Assembly (NCBI RefSeq): GCF_000716445.1
Contig: NZ_JNWK01000003.1
Location: forward strand, 62,001 to 126,000
Source of the DNA: Streptomyces wedmorensis
GTDB lineage: Bacteria; Actinomycetota; Actinomycetes; Streptomycetales; Streptomycetaceae
Reading direction: 5' to 3'
DNA: 64,000 nt
Made by a program: the position numbers and the translations under genes. Numbering within the stretch: the first letter of the stretch is position 1; every line of letters begins with the position of its first letter. Positions 42,652 to 51,926 of the stretch are shown here, piece by piece. The notes under the pieces were generated by a model. The model saw only the letters and a program-made list of their open reading frames with translations. It searched no databases and was not told the origin of the DNA.

Positions 42652-44401
42652 CGGGACCTCCTGAGCCCGCGGTCACGGCCTTGTGCGTCCAGCTGCCCGG
42701 CACATGGGCCTCGGCCGGATGGGCGAAGGGCACGCCGTCCCCGGGGCGGTGGCGCACCGGCGCGTGGGAGAGGAGTTCGAGGTAGATGCCGCGGAACGCG
42801 GCGAGGTTCTGTTCGACGGTGAAGAGTTCGAGCGCGCGGGCGCGGGCGGCGGCGCCGAGCCGGTGGCGGCGCTCGGGGTCGCGGAGCAGCGCGAGGCAGG
42901 CGTCGGCGAGCGCCCGGGGGTTGCGCGGGGGGACGACGAGGCCGGTGCCGCCGATGATCTCGACGACCGCGCCGACGTCGGTGGAGACGGTGGCCCGCGC
43001 GCAGAACATGGCCTCGACGAGGCTGGCGGGGAAGCCCTCGACGACGCTGGAGAGGACGACGACGGCGCCGGAGGCGTAGGTGTCCTCCAGGGTGGGCGCC
43101 TCGGGGCCGCCGAGTTCCTCGAAGGTGACGGGGTTCTCGCCGACGGCGTGCGCGCCCGCGGCCTCGTCGGGGAAGAGCTGGGCGGCGAGCCCCTTGCAGT
43201 GCGCCAGGTACGCGCCGCCGCCGGGCTCGCGCACGGGCACGGCGACGATCCGCAGCCGTGCGTCGGGCTGCCGGGCCCGGATCTCCGCGAAGGCGTGGAG
43301 GAGGGCGATGAGGTCCTTGGCGGGCTCGACGCGGCCGACCCAGACCAGGGTGGCCGGGTCGCCGCTCTCCTCGTCCTCGCCGACCTCGGCGAAGCGGCCG
43401 GCGGCCATGCCGGGGTGGACGGTGCGGATGCGGTCCCGGTCGGCGCCGCACTTCTCCTGCCAGCGGCGGGCGTGGGCGTTGCCCGGGGTGAGGAGGGCGG
43501 CCTGCCGGTACGTCTCCGAGGCGAGGCGGCCGTGGAGCGCGGCGAGCAGGGCCCGCAGGGGTGCGGAGCGTTCGGCGCCGGCGGTCGAGAGGTAGTGGGA
43601 GCGGAGCCGGACGCCGTACTCGGTGACGAGGAGCGGGGTGCCGAAGAAGCGTTTGGCCAGCAGGCCGGGCAGCGCGGTGGTGCCGCCGGCGGCGGCGTGG
43701 CAGAGGTCGGCCGCGCCGAGTGCGTCCTCGGTGTACCAGTCGAGCGAGAGGGGGCGCAGGGCCCGCTCCAGGTGGTCGGCGAAGGCGAGGTGGTCGCGGA
43801 GTCCGGCGGCGGCCGCGCCCCGGCGCGCGCCCGGCGCGCGGCAGGCGGTCTCGAGGGTGCGGACGGCGTCGTCGGAGCGGAGCGCGCCGGGCAGTCCGCC
43901 CCGCTCGCGGGCGAGTTCGGCGAGCGCGTAGAGCCCGTCGGCGAAGGAGGCCGCGGCCGGATCGGCCGTGAGCGTCCGCGGCGCGGAGACGGACGAGGAC
44001 GCGGATCCGGGCGCGGACGTCGACGCGCTTTCGGCAGCGACTGCGGCAGCGACTGCGGAGCCGGCCTCCTGGCAGAGGCCGGTGGCGAGGGCGTGGAAGG
44101 CCTCGGTGAAGCGGCGCCGCTCGCGCCGGCCATAGGCGCGGCGGATGGTGCGGCCGTCGCCGAAGGCGGCTCTGTCGAGGCGGCTCTTCGGCGTGCGGTC
44201 CCCGTCGGGGCCCTCCAGGTCGGCGGTGCGCACGACGCGGGCGTTCGGGGGGAGCGGCAGCGGGGTGCCGGGGCGGCCGAGGGCGTAGAGGTCGAACTCG
44301 TGCCGGCCGAGCCCGCGCACGAGCCGGTCGCACCAGGGTCCGGACTCACCGGTGGCGTACGGGTAGCCACCCTCCGTCAGCAATCCGATCCGCACGAGCA
44401 C
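42644..44401 (-). CDS. PelF-like GT4 glycosyltransferase
   Basis: A 585-residue retaining glycosyltransferase. The N-terminal RIGLLTEGGYPYATGESGPW is the start of the PelF N-terminal domain (DUF3492). The GT4 C-terminal domain has WVGRVEPAKDLIALLHAF and SSVVEGFPASLVEAMFC, with donor-site Glu, then TDVGAVVEIIGGTGLVVPP. PelF builds the GalNAc-rich Pel polymer from UDP-sugars in other bacteria. Start at GTG 44399-44401 (another at 44395) behind GGGAG. It is first in an overlapping four-gene operon. Confidence 0.85.
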   Translation of the reverse strand: MLVRIGLLTEGGYPYATGESGPWCDRLVRGLGRHEFDLYALGRPGTPLPLPPNARVVRTADLEGPDGDRTPKSRLDRAAFGDGRTIRRAYGRRERRRFTEAFHALATGLCQEAGSAVAAAVAAESASTSAPGSASSSVSAPRTLTADPAAASFADGLYALAELARERGGLPGALRSDDAVRTLETACRAPGARRGAAAAGLRDHLAFADHLERALRPLSLDWYTEDALGAADLCHAAAGGTTALPGLLAKRFFGTPLLVTEYGVRLRSHYLSTAGAERSAPLRALLAALHGRLASETYRQAALLTPGNAHARRWQEKCGADRDRIRTVHPGMAAGRFAEVGEDEESGDPATLVWVGRVEPAKDLIALLHAFAEIRARQPDARLRIVAVPVREPGGGAYLAHCKGLAAQLFPDEAAGAHAVGENPVTFEELGGPEAPTLEDTYASGAVVVLSSVVEGFPASLVEAMFCARATVSTDVGAVVEIIGGTGLVVPPRNPRALADACLALLRDPERRHRLGAAARARALELFTVEQNLAAFRGIYLELLSHAPVRHRPGDGVPFAHPAEAHVPGSWTHKAVTAGSGGPDA

Positions 44402-44473
44402 ACCCCCGATCTCCCTTGACGGCGGCCACCGTTGGTCCGGCGACTCGCAGCGGGAAGAACGTAAGCGGAGAGA

Positions 44474-44511
44474 CCGGTGGCGCGACGGACGGTTGTCCGT
44501 CGCACCACCGG
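44474..44511. promoter_or_regulatory. Long inverted repeat upstream of the PelF-like gene
   Basis: A 17-bp stem with one mismatch (44474-44490 with 44495-44511) and a 4-nt loop lies 73 bp before the glycosyltransferase start. It could be an operator, an mRNA leader hairpin, or a terminator shielding the operon. The ABC ATPase gene ends on its far side, on the same strand but upstream in map terms. Confidence 0.5.
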
Positions 44512-44670
44512 AAGGGGTGAATGCACGTAACTTTCCCACCCCGGTCGCGTTCTGTCGCGCTACGCGGCGGAACGGTCACGGAGGGTCAGGCAGCGGCCTC
44601 TTCTGTGCGCGGGCGACGCCACTCCCGCTCAGCGGTCGGACGGCCCGGGCGCCGCTCCCGCTCGCCCCGC

Positions 44671-46395
44671 TCAGGCGGCGGCCGGCTCCCGGCGCCTTCC
44701 CCGGCGCTCCGCCGCGAGGACCGGGTCGAGCGACGGGACGGCGGCGAGCAGCTGCCGGGTGTACGGGTCCTGGGGCGCGCCGTACACCTCGTCGACCGTG
44801 CCCTGCTCGACGATCCGGCCGTCGCGCATGACGGCGACCCGGTCGCTGACCTGCCGGACGACCGCGAGGTCGTGGGCGATGAAGACGAGCCCGAGGCCGA
44901 GTTCCGCCTGGAGCTCGGCGAGCAGGGCGGTGACCTGTGCCTGGGTGGTGACGTCGAGCGCGGAGACGGGTTCGTCGCAGACGATCAGCCGGGGTTCGGC
45001 GGCGAGCGCGCGGGCGATGCCGACGCGCTGGCGCTGGCCGCCGCTGAACTCGTGCGGATAGGCCTCGTAGCGGTCGGGGTCGAGGCCCACGCGGTCGAGC
45101 AGCTCCCGCACCCGCCGCCGTATCCGGGTCTCGTCGCGCTCCCCCGCCACCCGCAGCGGGTCGGCGATCGACTCGCCGACGGAGCGGCGCGGGTTGAGGG
45201 AGGCGACCGGGTCCTGGAAGACCATCTGGAGCTCGCGGCGGCAGGAGCGCAGTTCCCGCTCCGAGAGTGCGCCGATCTCCGCGCCCCGGTAGCGGAGCCG
45301 GCCGCCCGTCGGGTCGAGGAGCCGCACCAGCATGCGGCCGAGGGTGGTCTTGCCGCTGCCGGACTCCCCGACGACGCCCAACGTCTCGCCCGCGCGGACG
45401 GTGAGGGACACTCCGTCGACGGCGGTCACGGCGGCCTTGCCCCGGCCGAACTCCCGTCGCAGTTCGACGGCTTCGAGCAGCGGCTCGTCCGCGACGCCCG
45501 CGAGGAGCCCGCCGCGATCATGCGCGAAGTCCGCGTCGGCCGCGTCGACCGTGCCGAGGCCGTGCGCGCGGGCGGTCCGCGCCGGGCCGTCGAGCCGGGG
45601 CACGGCGGCGAGCAGCGCGCGGGTGTACGACTCCGCGGGGGCGCCCAGCACCGCCGTCACCGGGCCTCGTTCGACCTCGCGTCCACCCCGCATGACGAGG
45701 ACGTCGTCGACGCTCTCGGCGGCCACGCCCACGTCGTGGGTGACCAGGAGCAGCGCGGTGCCCGTCTCGCGCCGCAACTCGTGCAGCAGGTCGAGGATCT
45801 GGGCCTGCACGGTGACGTCGAGGGCTGTGGTGGGTTCGTCGGCGACGAGCAGCCGGGGCTCGCAGGCGAGGGCCATCGCGAGGAGGGCGCGCTGTCGCAT
45901 GCCGCCGCTGAACTCGTGCGGACGGGAGCGGGAGCGGCGTACCGCGTCGGGGATGCCGACCCGGTCGAGGACCTCCACGGCCCGCGCGCGGGCGGCCTTC
46001 CGCGGTCCGGGGTGGTGGACGCGGTACACCTCGGCGATCTGGTCGCCGACGGCGTAGTAGGGGTCGAGGGCGGACAGCGGGTCCTGGAAGACCATGGCGG
46101 CGACGCCTCCGCGCAGCCGGCGCAGTTCGTCCGGTCCGGCGGCGCCGACGTCGATCCCGCCGACCCGTACGGTGCCGCCGGTCCTGGCGCCCGTGCCCCG
46201 GTGGAGACCGAGGAGGGCGCCGGCGACGGTGGACTTGCCGCTGCCGGACTCGCCGACGAGGGCCAGGGCGCGGCCGGCCTCCAGGGTGAAGGAGAGGTCG
46301 TCGACGGCCCGCACCCCGCCGCCGAACTCGACGGTGAGGCGGTCGACTTCCACGAGCGGGGCCTTGGTGCCGGGGCCGGGGTTCGGGAGCGTCAT
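44671..46395 (-). CDS. Dual ABC ATPase of a peptide/nickel-type importer (DppD-DppF fusion)
   Basis: A 574-residue protein with two complete ABC domains. Domain 1: Walker [10 protein letters not shown] (about 48-56), signature FSGGMRQR, Walker [13 protein letters not shown]. Domain 2: GESGSGKTT (about 335), [20 protein letters not shown]. Each ends with the oligopeptide-type tail ([23 protein letters not shown]). It powers the two permeases encoded just upstream. The ATG overlaps the DppB-like stop by 4 bp. It is the last gene of the operon. Confidence 0.94.
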   Translation of the reverse strand: MTLPNPGPGTKAPLVEVDRLTVEFGGGVRAVDDLSFTLEAGRALALVGESGSGKSTVAGALLGLHRGTGARTGGTVRVGGIDVGAAGPDELRRLRGGVAAMVFQDPLSALDPYYAVGDQIAEVYRVHHPGPRKAARARAVEVLDRVGIPDAVRRSRSRPHEFSGGMRQRALLAMALACEPRLLVADEPTTALDVTVQAQILDLLHELRRETGTALLLVTHDVGVAAESVDDVLVMRGGREVERGPVTAVLGAPAESYTRALLAAVPRLDGPARTARAHGLGTVDAADADFAHDRGGLLAGVADEPLLEAVELRREFGRGKAAVTAVDGVSLTVRAGETLGVVGESGSGKTTLGRMLVRLLDPTGGRLRYRGAEIGALSERELRSCRRELQMVFQDPVASLNPRRSVGESIADPLRVAGERDETRIRRRVRELLDRVGLDPDRYEAYPHEFSGGQRQRVGIARALAAEPRLIVCDEPVSALDVTTQAQVTALLAELQAELGLGLVFIAHDLAVVRQVSDRVAVMRDGRIVEQGTVDEVYGAPQDPYTRQLLAAVPSLDPVLAAERRGRRREPAAA

Positions 46396-47381
46396 GTCAG
46401 GGCGACCCTTCGGTCGGCGAGGGCGTACAGGAGGTCGGCGACGACGTTCGCGAGGACCACGGCGACCCCGGTGAGGAGCACGATGCCGACGACGACCGGC
46501 AGGTCGACGTGGCGGACGCCGTCGATGAGCGTCTTGCCGAGCCCGGGGATGCCGAAGAGCGACTCGGTCAGCACGGCCCCGCCGAACATGGTGCCGAGGT
46601 CGATGGCGCTGAGCGCGATGACCGGCGGCACGGCGCCGCGCAGTGCGTGCCGGGTGACGACGGACCGCTCCCCCACCCCGTAGGCGCGGAAGGTGCGGAT
46701 GTGGTCCTCGGCGAGCGTCTCCAGGGTGGAACTGCGGGTGAGCCGCGCGTACTTGGCGGATTCGAAGAAGCCGAGGGTGAGCCAGGGCAGCAGCATGTTC
46801 CAGGCCCACTGCTCGGGGTCCTCGCCGAGCGGCACGTAGGTCGGGAAGGGCAGCCACTGGAGGTAGGCGCAGACCGCCATGAGCAGCAGCAGGCCCAGGA
46901 TGAAGACGGGGGTGCCGGTGCCGGCGAGGGTGAGGACGGTGAGAGTCCGCTCGGTGAGGCCGCCGCGGCGGAGGGCGGAGAGCAGTCCGGTGCCGATGCC
47001 GACGACGAGCCAGATCACCATGGCGCCGAGGGCGAGCGAGGCGGTGGCGCCGAGCCGTTCCAGGACGAGTTCGGTGACCTGCTGGTCGTTCTGGTACGAG
47101 AGGCCGAGGCAGGGTGCCTCGCAGTGCAGGACGCCGGTGCCGGTGGAGTAGTCGCGGCCGGCGAAGACGCCTTGGAGGAAGTGCAGGAACTGGGTGAACA
47201 CGCTCTCGTTCAAGCCGAGTTGTTCGCGGACCTGGGCGATCTGCTCCGGGTTGCAGCGTTCGCCGCAGGCGAGCCGGGCGGGGTCGCCGGGGGCGATGTA
47301 GAACAGCGCGTAGACGAGGACGGACAGCGCGAGGAGGACGAGGGCGGCGCCCGCGAGCCGCTTCAGGACGTAGCGGGTCAT
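46392..47381 (-). CDS. DppB-type ABC permease
   Basis: A 329-residue inner-membrane permease with an N-terminal helix (VLKRLAGAALVLLALSVLVYALFYIAPGDP), a periplasm-side loop with four cysteines (LACGERCNP and LHCEAPCLG) and the EAA-type loop before the C-terminal helices. The extra cysteines in the external loop could form disulfides. The ATG overlaps the DppC-like stop by 4 bp, and its own stop overlaps the ATPase start by 4 bp. Confidence 0.93.
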   Translation of the reverse strand: MTRYVLKRLAGAALVLLALSVLVYALFYIAPGDPARLACGERCNPEQIAQVREQLGLNESVFTQFLHFLQGVFAGRDYSTGTGVLHCEAPCLGLSYQNDQQVTELVLERLGATASLALGAMVIWLVVGIGTGLLSALRRGGLTERTLTVLTLAGTGTPVFILGLLLLMAVCAYLQWLPFPTYVPLGEDPEQWAWNMLLPWLTLGFFESAKYARLTRSSTLETLAEDHIRTFRAYGVGERSVVTRHALRGAVPPVIALSAIDLGTMFGGAVLTESLFGIPGLGKTLIDGVRHVDLPVVVGIVLLTGVAVVLANVVADLLYALADRRVALT

Positions 47382-48355
47382 CGGGAGGTCTCCTTTCGCG
47401 TGCCCACCCCGAGCCGGCCGGCCTCGCGCGGGTCGAGGGCGGTGCGGACGGCGTCGCCGAGCACGGTGAAGGCGAGCACGGTCGTGAAGAGCAGTCCCGC
47501 CGGGAGCAGCACGTACGCCGGGTCGGCCCGGAACCAGGTCTGCGCGGTGGACAGCATCTGCCCCCAGGAGGGGGTGGGCGGGGTGACGCCCACGCCGAGG
47601 AAGGAGAGCGAGGCCTCGACGACGATGTTGGTGGGGACGAGGATCGCCGCGTAGGTGATGACGGGCGCGGCGAGCGAGGGCAGCAGCTCGCGCCGGGCGG
47701 TGCGCCACCGCCCCGAGCCGGCGAGCCGTGAGGCGGCGACGAAGTCGAGGCCCTTCAGGGTGAGGGTCTGGGCTCGGACGATCCTGGAGGTGCCGGCCCA
47801 GCCGAGGAGTCCGATGACCAGGATGAGCAGCAGCGGGCGCGGGAAGTCGCGGGGGACGACGGCGGTGAGCGCGATGGCGAGGACGAGGAAGGGCAGGGCG
47901 AGGAAGACGTCGGTGATCCGGCCGAGGGTGGCGTCGATCCAGCGGTTGCCGAGTCCGGCGGCGAGTCCGACGAGCAGTCCGAGCAGGACCTGGACGACGG
48001 TGGCGCCGACGGCGACGAGCAGCGAGATCCGGGCCCCGTAGAGGAGGCGGACGAACAGGTCGCGTCCGGTGCCGGGTTCGACGCCGAGCCAGTGGTCGGT
48101 GCTCGCCCCGCCGAAGGCGCCGTACGGGACGCCGCCGCGGGCCGAGTCGACGAGGTCGTCGTGGTACGTGTTCGGGTCCTGGCCCGCGAGGGCTGCGAGC
48201 AGCGGGGCGGCGAGGGCGAGCGCGACGAGCAGCAGGAGGACGGCGGCGGAGGCGAGCGCGGCCGGGCGGGTGCGCAGCCGCCGCCAGGCCTGCCGGGCCG
48301 GGCCCGTGGCGGGGGTGCCCGCCACGGGCGCCGGCGTGTCGGTCAGCGTGGTCAC
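47378..48355 (-). CDS. DppC-type ABC permease
   Basis: A 325-residue permease. A cytoplasmic N terminus (about 1-30) precedes the first helix; HWLGVEPGTGRDLFVRLLYGARISLLVA is the family signature before the core helices, and SFLGVGVTPPTPSWGQML is the conserved external loop. The GTG at 48353-48355 overlaps the stop of the binding-protein gene (GTGA), so all four importer genes are coupled by 4-bp overlaps. Confidence 0.94.
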   Translation of the reverse strand: MTTLTDTPAPVAGTPATGPARQAWRRLRTRPAALASAAVLLLLVALALAAPLLAALAGQDPNTYHDDLVDSARGGVPYGAFGGASTDHWLGVEPGTGRDLFVRLLYGARISLLVAVGATVVQVLLGLLVGLAAGLGNRWIDATLGRITDVFLALPFLVLAIALTAVVPRDFPRPLLLILVIGLLGWAGTSRIVRAQTLTLKGLDFVAASRLAGSGRWRTARRELLPSLAAPVITYAAILVPTNIVVEASLSFLGVGVTPPTPSWGQMLSTAQTWFRADPAYVLLPAGLLFTTVLAFTVLGDAVRTALDPREAGRLGVGTRKETSR

Positions 48356-50079
48356 TTGACCGCGACCTGCGAGATGTCGAGGACGCCGGTCCAGTCGCTG
48401 ATGACGACGTTCTTGATGTCCTTGCCGACGAGCCGCTTGTAGACCGGGTGGAAGAGGGGTACGTCGAGCGCCTGCTCGCCGATCCTGCTGTCGAGGGCGC
48501 CCCAGCGGGCGGCGGCGGCCTTGAGGTCGGTCAGCTTGTTGATCTCGTCGATCTCCTTGTTGACCGACGGGTCGTTCAGCTGGGCGTGGTTGTAGTTGGA
48601 GCCGTCGGTGACGATCTGGCGGCCGTCGAAGATCGGCGCGAGGAACGGGCCGCCGGCGGGCCAGTCGGCGCCCCAGCGGGAGAGGAAGAAGCCCGGGGCG
48701 TCCTTGACGCTCCAGCGCTTCTCGTTGAAGGAGTTGGGCTCCTGGCCGTCGAGCTTGACGGTGATGCCGGCCTTGCCGAGGGCCTCCTGGACGGCGGTGG
48801 CGATCTCGGGGCTGGTGGCGCGGTTCTGGGCGGTGGAGTGCAGCAGGGTGACGGTCAGCCCGTTCGGGTAGCCGGCTTCCTTGAGCAGCTCCTTGGCCTT
48901 CGCCGGGTCGCCGGTCTTCCCGGCCGGGAAGTGGTCGTACGGCGTGAAGCCGAAGGCCTTCTGCTCGGGCAGGAAGGTGGTGGCGGGCTCGGCGAGGGCG
49001 GAGCCGCCGGCCGCGTTGACGACGCTGGTGCGGTTGACCGCGTACGAGATGGCCTGGCGGACCTTCGGGTTGTCGAAGGGCTTCACCTTGGGGTTGAAGG
49101 CGAGGTAGTTGGTGAAGCCGAAGTGGCCGGTGCCGACGCGGGCGGCGAGCGCCTTGTCGGAGCCGATCTGGGCGAGTTCGGCCGGGCCGAGGTTGGTGTC
49201 GGTGGTGACGGCGGCGGAGTCGGCGCCGGAGGAGGTGGCGAGCCTCTGGTTGATGACGGCCTCGTCGAGCCCGGACCTGACGTCGACCCGGTCGGGGTAG
49301 GCCTTGCGCTCCTCGTCGGTCTTCGGGTCCCAGTGCTCGTTGCGCTCCAGGACGAGGCGCTCGCCGTCGTTCTTGTTCTCGACGACCTTGTACGGGCCGG
49401 AGGAGACGGGGTGCTCCTCGTACTTGGCGCCGGTGTCCTTGGCCTTCGGGACGGGCGCGAACTGGGTCTGGGTGGCGACGAAGGGGAACTCGCCCTCGGC
49501 CTTCTTCAGCTTGAAGACGATGGTCCTGGCGTCGGGGGTGACGATCGACGCGAGGCCCTTGGGGTCCTTGTACGGCCCCTGGTACGTGTCGCCGCCGATC
49601 AGCCAGTCCCGCAGGTAGGGGGCGCCGCCGGAGAGCTCGGCCGCGAAGGACCGCTCGATGCCGTACTTGACGTCGGCGCTGGTGATGGGCGTGCCGTCCT
49701 CGAACTTCAGGCCCTCCTTCAGCGTGTACGTCCACTCCGTGGCGTCCTTGTTGGGGCGGCCGGTGTCGGTGGCGAGGTCGGGGACGACCTGGGTGCCGGC
49801 GGCGCCCGCCTCGCGGTTGCGGGTGGTGAGCGTGCGGAAGACGAGCGAGGGGACGTTGCCGCCGCCGGAGGTGTAGAGGCGGGCCGGGTCGAAGTCGCTC
49901 TGGGCCTCGCTGTTGAGGACGGTCAGCGTGCCGCCCTTCTGCGGGGCGCCGTCGGCCTTGCCGGAGGCGCCTCCCTTGGCGCCCGCGTCCTCGGGACCGC
50001 AGGCGACGGCGCCCGAGGCCAGGACGACACTGACGGCGGCCGCTGCCACGCGGCGCGAAACGAGGGACGGTTGACGCAT
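48352..50079 (-). CDS. ABC substrate-binding lipoprotein, oligopeptide type (SBP family 5)
   Basis: A 575-residue solute-binding lipoprotein. The signal peptide ends in the lipobox AVAC (Cys27), followed by a Gly/Lys/Ala linker. The body has KEGLKFEDGTPITSADVKYGIERSF and NPKVRQAISYAVNR, the conserved segments of family 5 peptide/nickel binding proteins. It delivers the ligand, probably a peptide, to the two permeases. It is the first gene of the operon and lies 190 bp downstream of a leaderless short ORF and hairpin. Confidence 0.94.
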   Translation of the reverse strand: MRQPSLVSRRVAAAAVSVVLASGAVACGPEDAGAKGGASGKADGAPQKGGTLTVLNSEAQSDFDPARLYTSGGGNVPSLVFRTLTTRNREAGAAGTQVVPDLATDTGRPNKDATEWTYTLKEGLKFEDGTPITSADVKYGIERSFAAELSGGAPYLRDWLIGGDTYQGPYKDPKGLASIVTPDARTIVFKLKKAEGEFPFVATQTQFAPVPKAKDTGAKYEEHPVSSGPYKVVENKNDGERLVLERNEHWDPKTDEERKAYPDRVDVRSGLDEAVINQRLATSSGADSAAVTTDTNLGPAELAQIGSDKALAARVGTGHFGFTNYLAFNPKVKPFDNPKVRQAISYAVNRTSVVNAAGGSALAEPATTFLPEQKAFGFTPYDHFPAGKTGDPAKAKELLKEAGYPNGLTVTLLHSTAQNRATSPEIATAVQEALGKAGITVKLDGQEPNSFNEKRWSVKDAPGFFLSRWGADWPAGGPFLAPIFDGRQIVTDGSNYNHAQLNDPSVNKEIDEINKLTDLKAAAARWGALDSRIGEQALDVPLFHPVYKRLVGKDIKNVVISDWTGVLDISQVAVK

Positions 50080-50241
50080 CGGAGAAGACCTCTCGGAGAA
50101 CTGCGGGAAGGGAAAGGGGAATTCCACGCAGGCAGCGGCGAGCGGAGTCGTCCGGGAAAGTCACTCGGAGATGGCGAAATCCGCGCCTGCGGGGAGGGAA
50201 CACCCGGGCGCGGTGAATCGTCGGCACATGGGGGAAATGCA

Positions 50242-50270
50242 GAAATCCGACGAACGCTCGGGCGGATTTC
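50242..50270 (-). promoter_or_regulatory. Hairpin at the end of the 31-codon leader ORF
   Basis: A perfect 8-bp stem (GAAATCCG with CGGATTTC) starts inside the leader ORF stop codon on the minus strand. An inner CGA/TCG pairing may extend it. A ribosome stalled near the ORF end would block its folding, so it is a candidate control element for the importer operon. Confidence 0.5.
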
Positions 50271-50364
50271 AGCTACAGAGAATGTCGGACACGGTGTGTG
50301 CGGTCACGCCGATGAGCGCCAGCTCGATGGCGGCGCGATCGGATACGACGTGACGGTGCGACAT
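50269..50364 (-). CDS. 31-codon leader peptide ORF of the importer operon
   Basis: Thirty-one codons starting at ATG 50362-50364 (MSHRHVVSDRAAIEL...) and ending in DILCS. It has no ribosome-binding site, but a near-perfect sigma70-type promoter lies 7 bp upstream, so it would be translated from a leaderless mRNA. It ends in a hairpin, 190 bp before the binding-protein gene. Leaderless short ORFs that sense amino-acid supply are known in actinobacteria; here the His-x-His start and penultimate Cys are the only hints of what might be sensed. Confidence 0.6.
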   Translation of the reverse strand: MSHRHVVSDRAAIELALIGVTAHTVSDILCS

Positions 50365-50371
50365 GCCGAGA

Positions 50372-50400
50372 AATATGGACGAACACGCGAGCGATGTCAA
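50372..50400 (-). promoter_or_regulatory. Consensus-like vegetative promoter of the importer operon
   Basis: TTGACA (50395-50400), a 17-bp spacer and CATATT (50372-50377) on the minus strand. This is the best sigma70/HrdB-type match I found in the window. The start point would fall at or next to the ATG of the 31-codon ORF. Confidence 0.75.
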
Positions 50401-50465
50401 CGCGGCCGGCGGCCGCGGTGAGACGACGGTCTCGGAATGTGATCATCCCGCCATCGGACGGAACG

Positions 50466-51917
50466 TCAACTTCCGGGATGTACCCACGGGTTGGGGCGGC
50501 ACGGGATCCCGTCCACGTTCAGGGACTTCGTCTGCTGCTGCATCACGGGGGCGAGCGACCCGGCCGTACGGCAGCTCACATGACTGTGCCCGAGCCGGTG
50601 GCCGACCTCGTGGTTGATGAGCATCTGGCGATAGGCGTACATGGCCTTCGGTCCGAAGGTCTCCGATCCCTGCGCCCAGCGGAACGCGTTGATCATCACG
50701 CGTTCGGTGGAGGCGGAGTCGCAGGAGACGTTGTCGACCGTGGTGTCGAGACCGGACTTCCTGCACCACGCGCCGGTGGTGCCGGGACTGGCGAGCGTGA
50801 TGACGAACTCGGGTTCCCCACTGGAAATCCGCTCGAACTTCATCTCGCCGTTGCCGGCCCAGCTCCGCTTGTCGTTGAGGGTCTTCTGCACGGCGTCGGC
50901 GAAGAGCTTCGCGTCGAGGCCGATGCCCTTCTCCACGTCGATCCGATAGCGGATCAGACGCCCCTTGCCGGGCGCCTTGTCGAAGCCCGGCACCGCGGCG
51001 AAGGAACCCGAGCCCTTCAGCTTCGGGTCGATCGGGAACTGCCGGGTCATCAGCTGCTCGTACGTCGCCGGGGTGACCGCGGGAGCCGGGACCGTCGGGA
51101 CGACCCGGTCGTCGGAGCGGGAGGCGGAGGTGTCGTCCGTGGGCCGCTCGGCCGGGCCGTCGGCCGCGTGTGTGACGGGCGGGTTCGTCTCCCGCTCGGC
51201 GACCTGGCCCGCGACGACGACGGCGAGGACGGTCGCGACACCGGCCGCGGCGACGCCGGTGAGGGTTCGGCCGAGGCCGCCCCGGCCCGCCGGGCCCTCC
51301 GCGTCCGGGGCGTCGACGACGACCTCGCGGCGGGGCGTGGGGATGAACGGCGCCTGGGCGTCGGCCCGTTCGGCGGCCCGGCCCCGGTGTGCCCCGCGCC
51401 GGCCCGGGTGCGTGCCGGGCGGCGGGGCCGAGCTCTCGTCGTGCTCCGGGTGGCCGCCCCGCACCGGGGTCCGGTAGGCGGGGATGCCGTGCGCCGGCGT
51501 GCCGGGCGTCCCGTGCGCCGGGGTGTCGTAGGCCCCGCCGGTGTAGGTGCCGCTGCCGTAGGTGACGCCGCCGCCACCGCTCGTGCCGCCCGCACCCGGC
51601 CCGTACGCGCCACTGCCGTACGCGCCGCTCCCGCCTGCGCCGCCCCCGCCCGGGCCGCCTCCGCGGGGAGCGCCGGAGTACGAGCCGTAGCCGAACGTCG
51701 GGGTGCCGTGGGCCGGTGTGCCGTACGCGGGGGTGCCGTGGGCCGGCGTGCCGGCGGCTTCCTGGGTGCTGCCCGGGGCCTTGCGCCGGCGGCCCGTGCC
51801 CGGTGCCTGGGCCGGCGCCTGGGCCTGCGCCTGGGCCTGTGCCTGCACCTGCGCGGCCGCCGGAGGGGCGGGGGGTGCGGCGGGCGGCGGGCTGCCCTTG
51901 CGGCTGTGTCGTCCCAC
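50466..51917 (-). CDS. DUF3152 membrane-anchored zinc metallopeptidase-like protein
   Basis: A 483-residue protein: a long low-complexity cytoplasmic N terminus (about 1-190) rich in Pro/Gln/Ala and in repeated AHGTPAYGTP and GSGAYGSG units, one membrane span (about 212-235) and an external DUF3152 domain. That domain holds HEVGHRLGH (about 436-444), a metzincin-like zinc motif, near the C terminus. The GTG start lies 10 bp after the lipase stop on the same strand. Rv3207c is the syntenic counterpart. The natural substrate is unknown. Confidence 0.88.
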   Translation of the reverse strand: MGRHSRKGSPPPAAPPAPPAAAQVQAQAQAQAQAPAQAPGTGRRRKAPGSTQEAAGTPAHGTPAYGTPAHGTPTFGYGSYSGAPRGGGPGGGGAGGSGAYGSGAYGPGAGGTSGGGGVTYGSGTYTGGAYDTPAHGTPGTPAHGIPAYRTPVRGGHPEHDESSAPPPGTHPGRRGAHRGRAAERADAQAPFIPTPRREVVVDAPDAEGPAGRGGLGRTLTGVAAAGVATVLAVVVAGQVAERETNPPVTHAADGPAERPTDDTSASRSDDRVVPTVPAPAVTPATYEQLMTRQFPIDPKLKGSGSFAAVPGFDKAPGKGRLIRYRIDVEKGIGLDAKLFADAVQKTLNDKRSWAGNGEMKFERISSGEPEFVITLASPGTTGAWCRKSGLDTTVDNVSCDSASTERVMINAFRWAQGSETFGPKAMYAYRQMLINHEVGHRLGHSHVSCRTAGSLAPVMQQQTKSLNVDGIPCRPNPWVHPGS

Positions 51918-51926
51918 GGTCCCGGA

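Noticed and set aside
44402..44670. Small minus-strand ORF starting at 44579
   Set aside because: It overlaps the glycosyltransferase start in another frame, lacks a ribosome-binding site and has no recognisable sequence.
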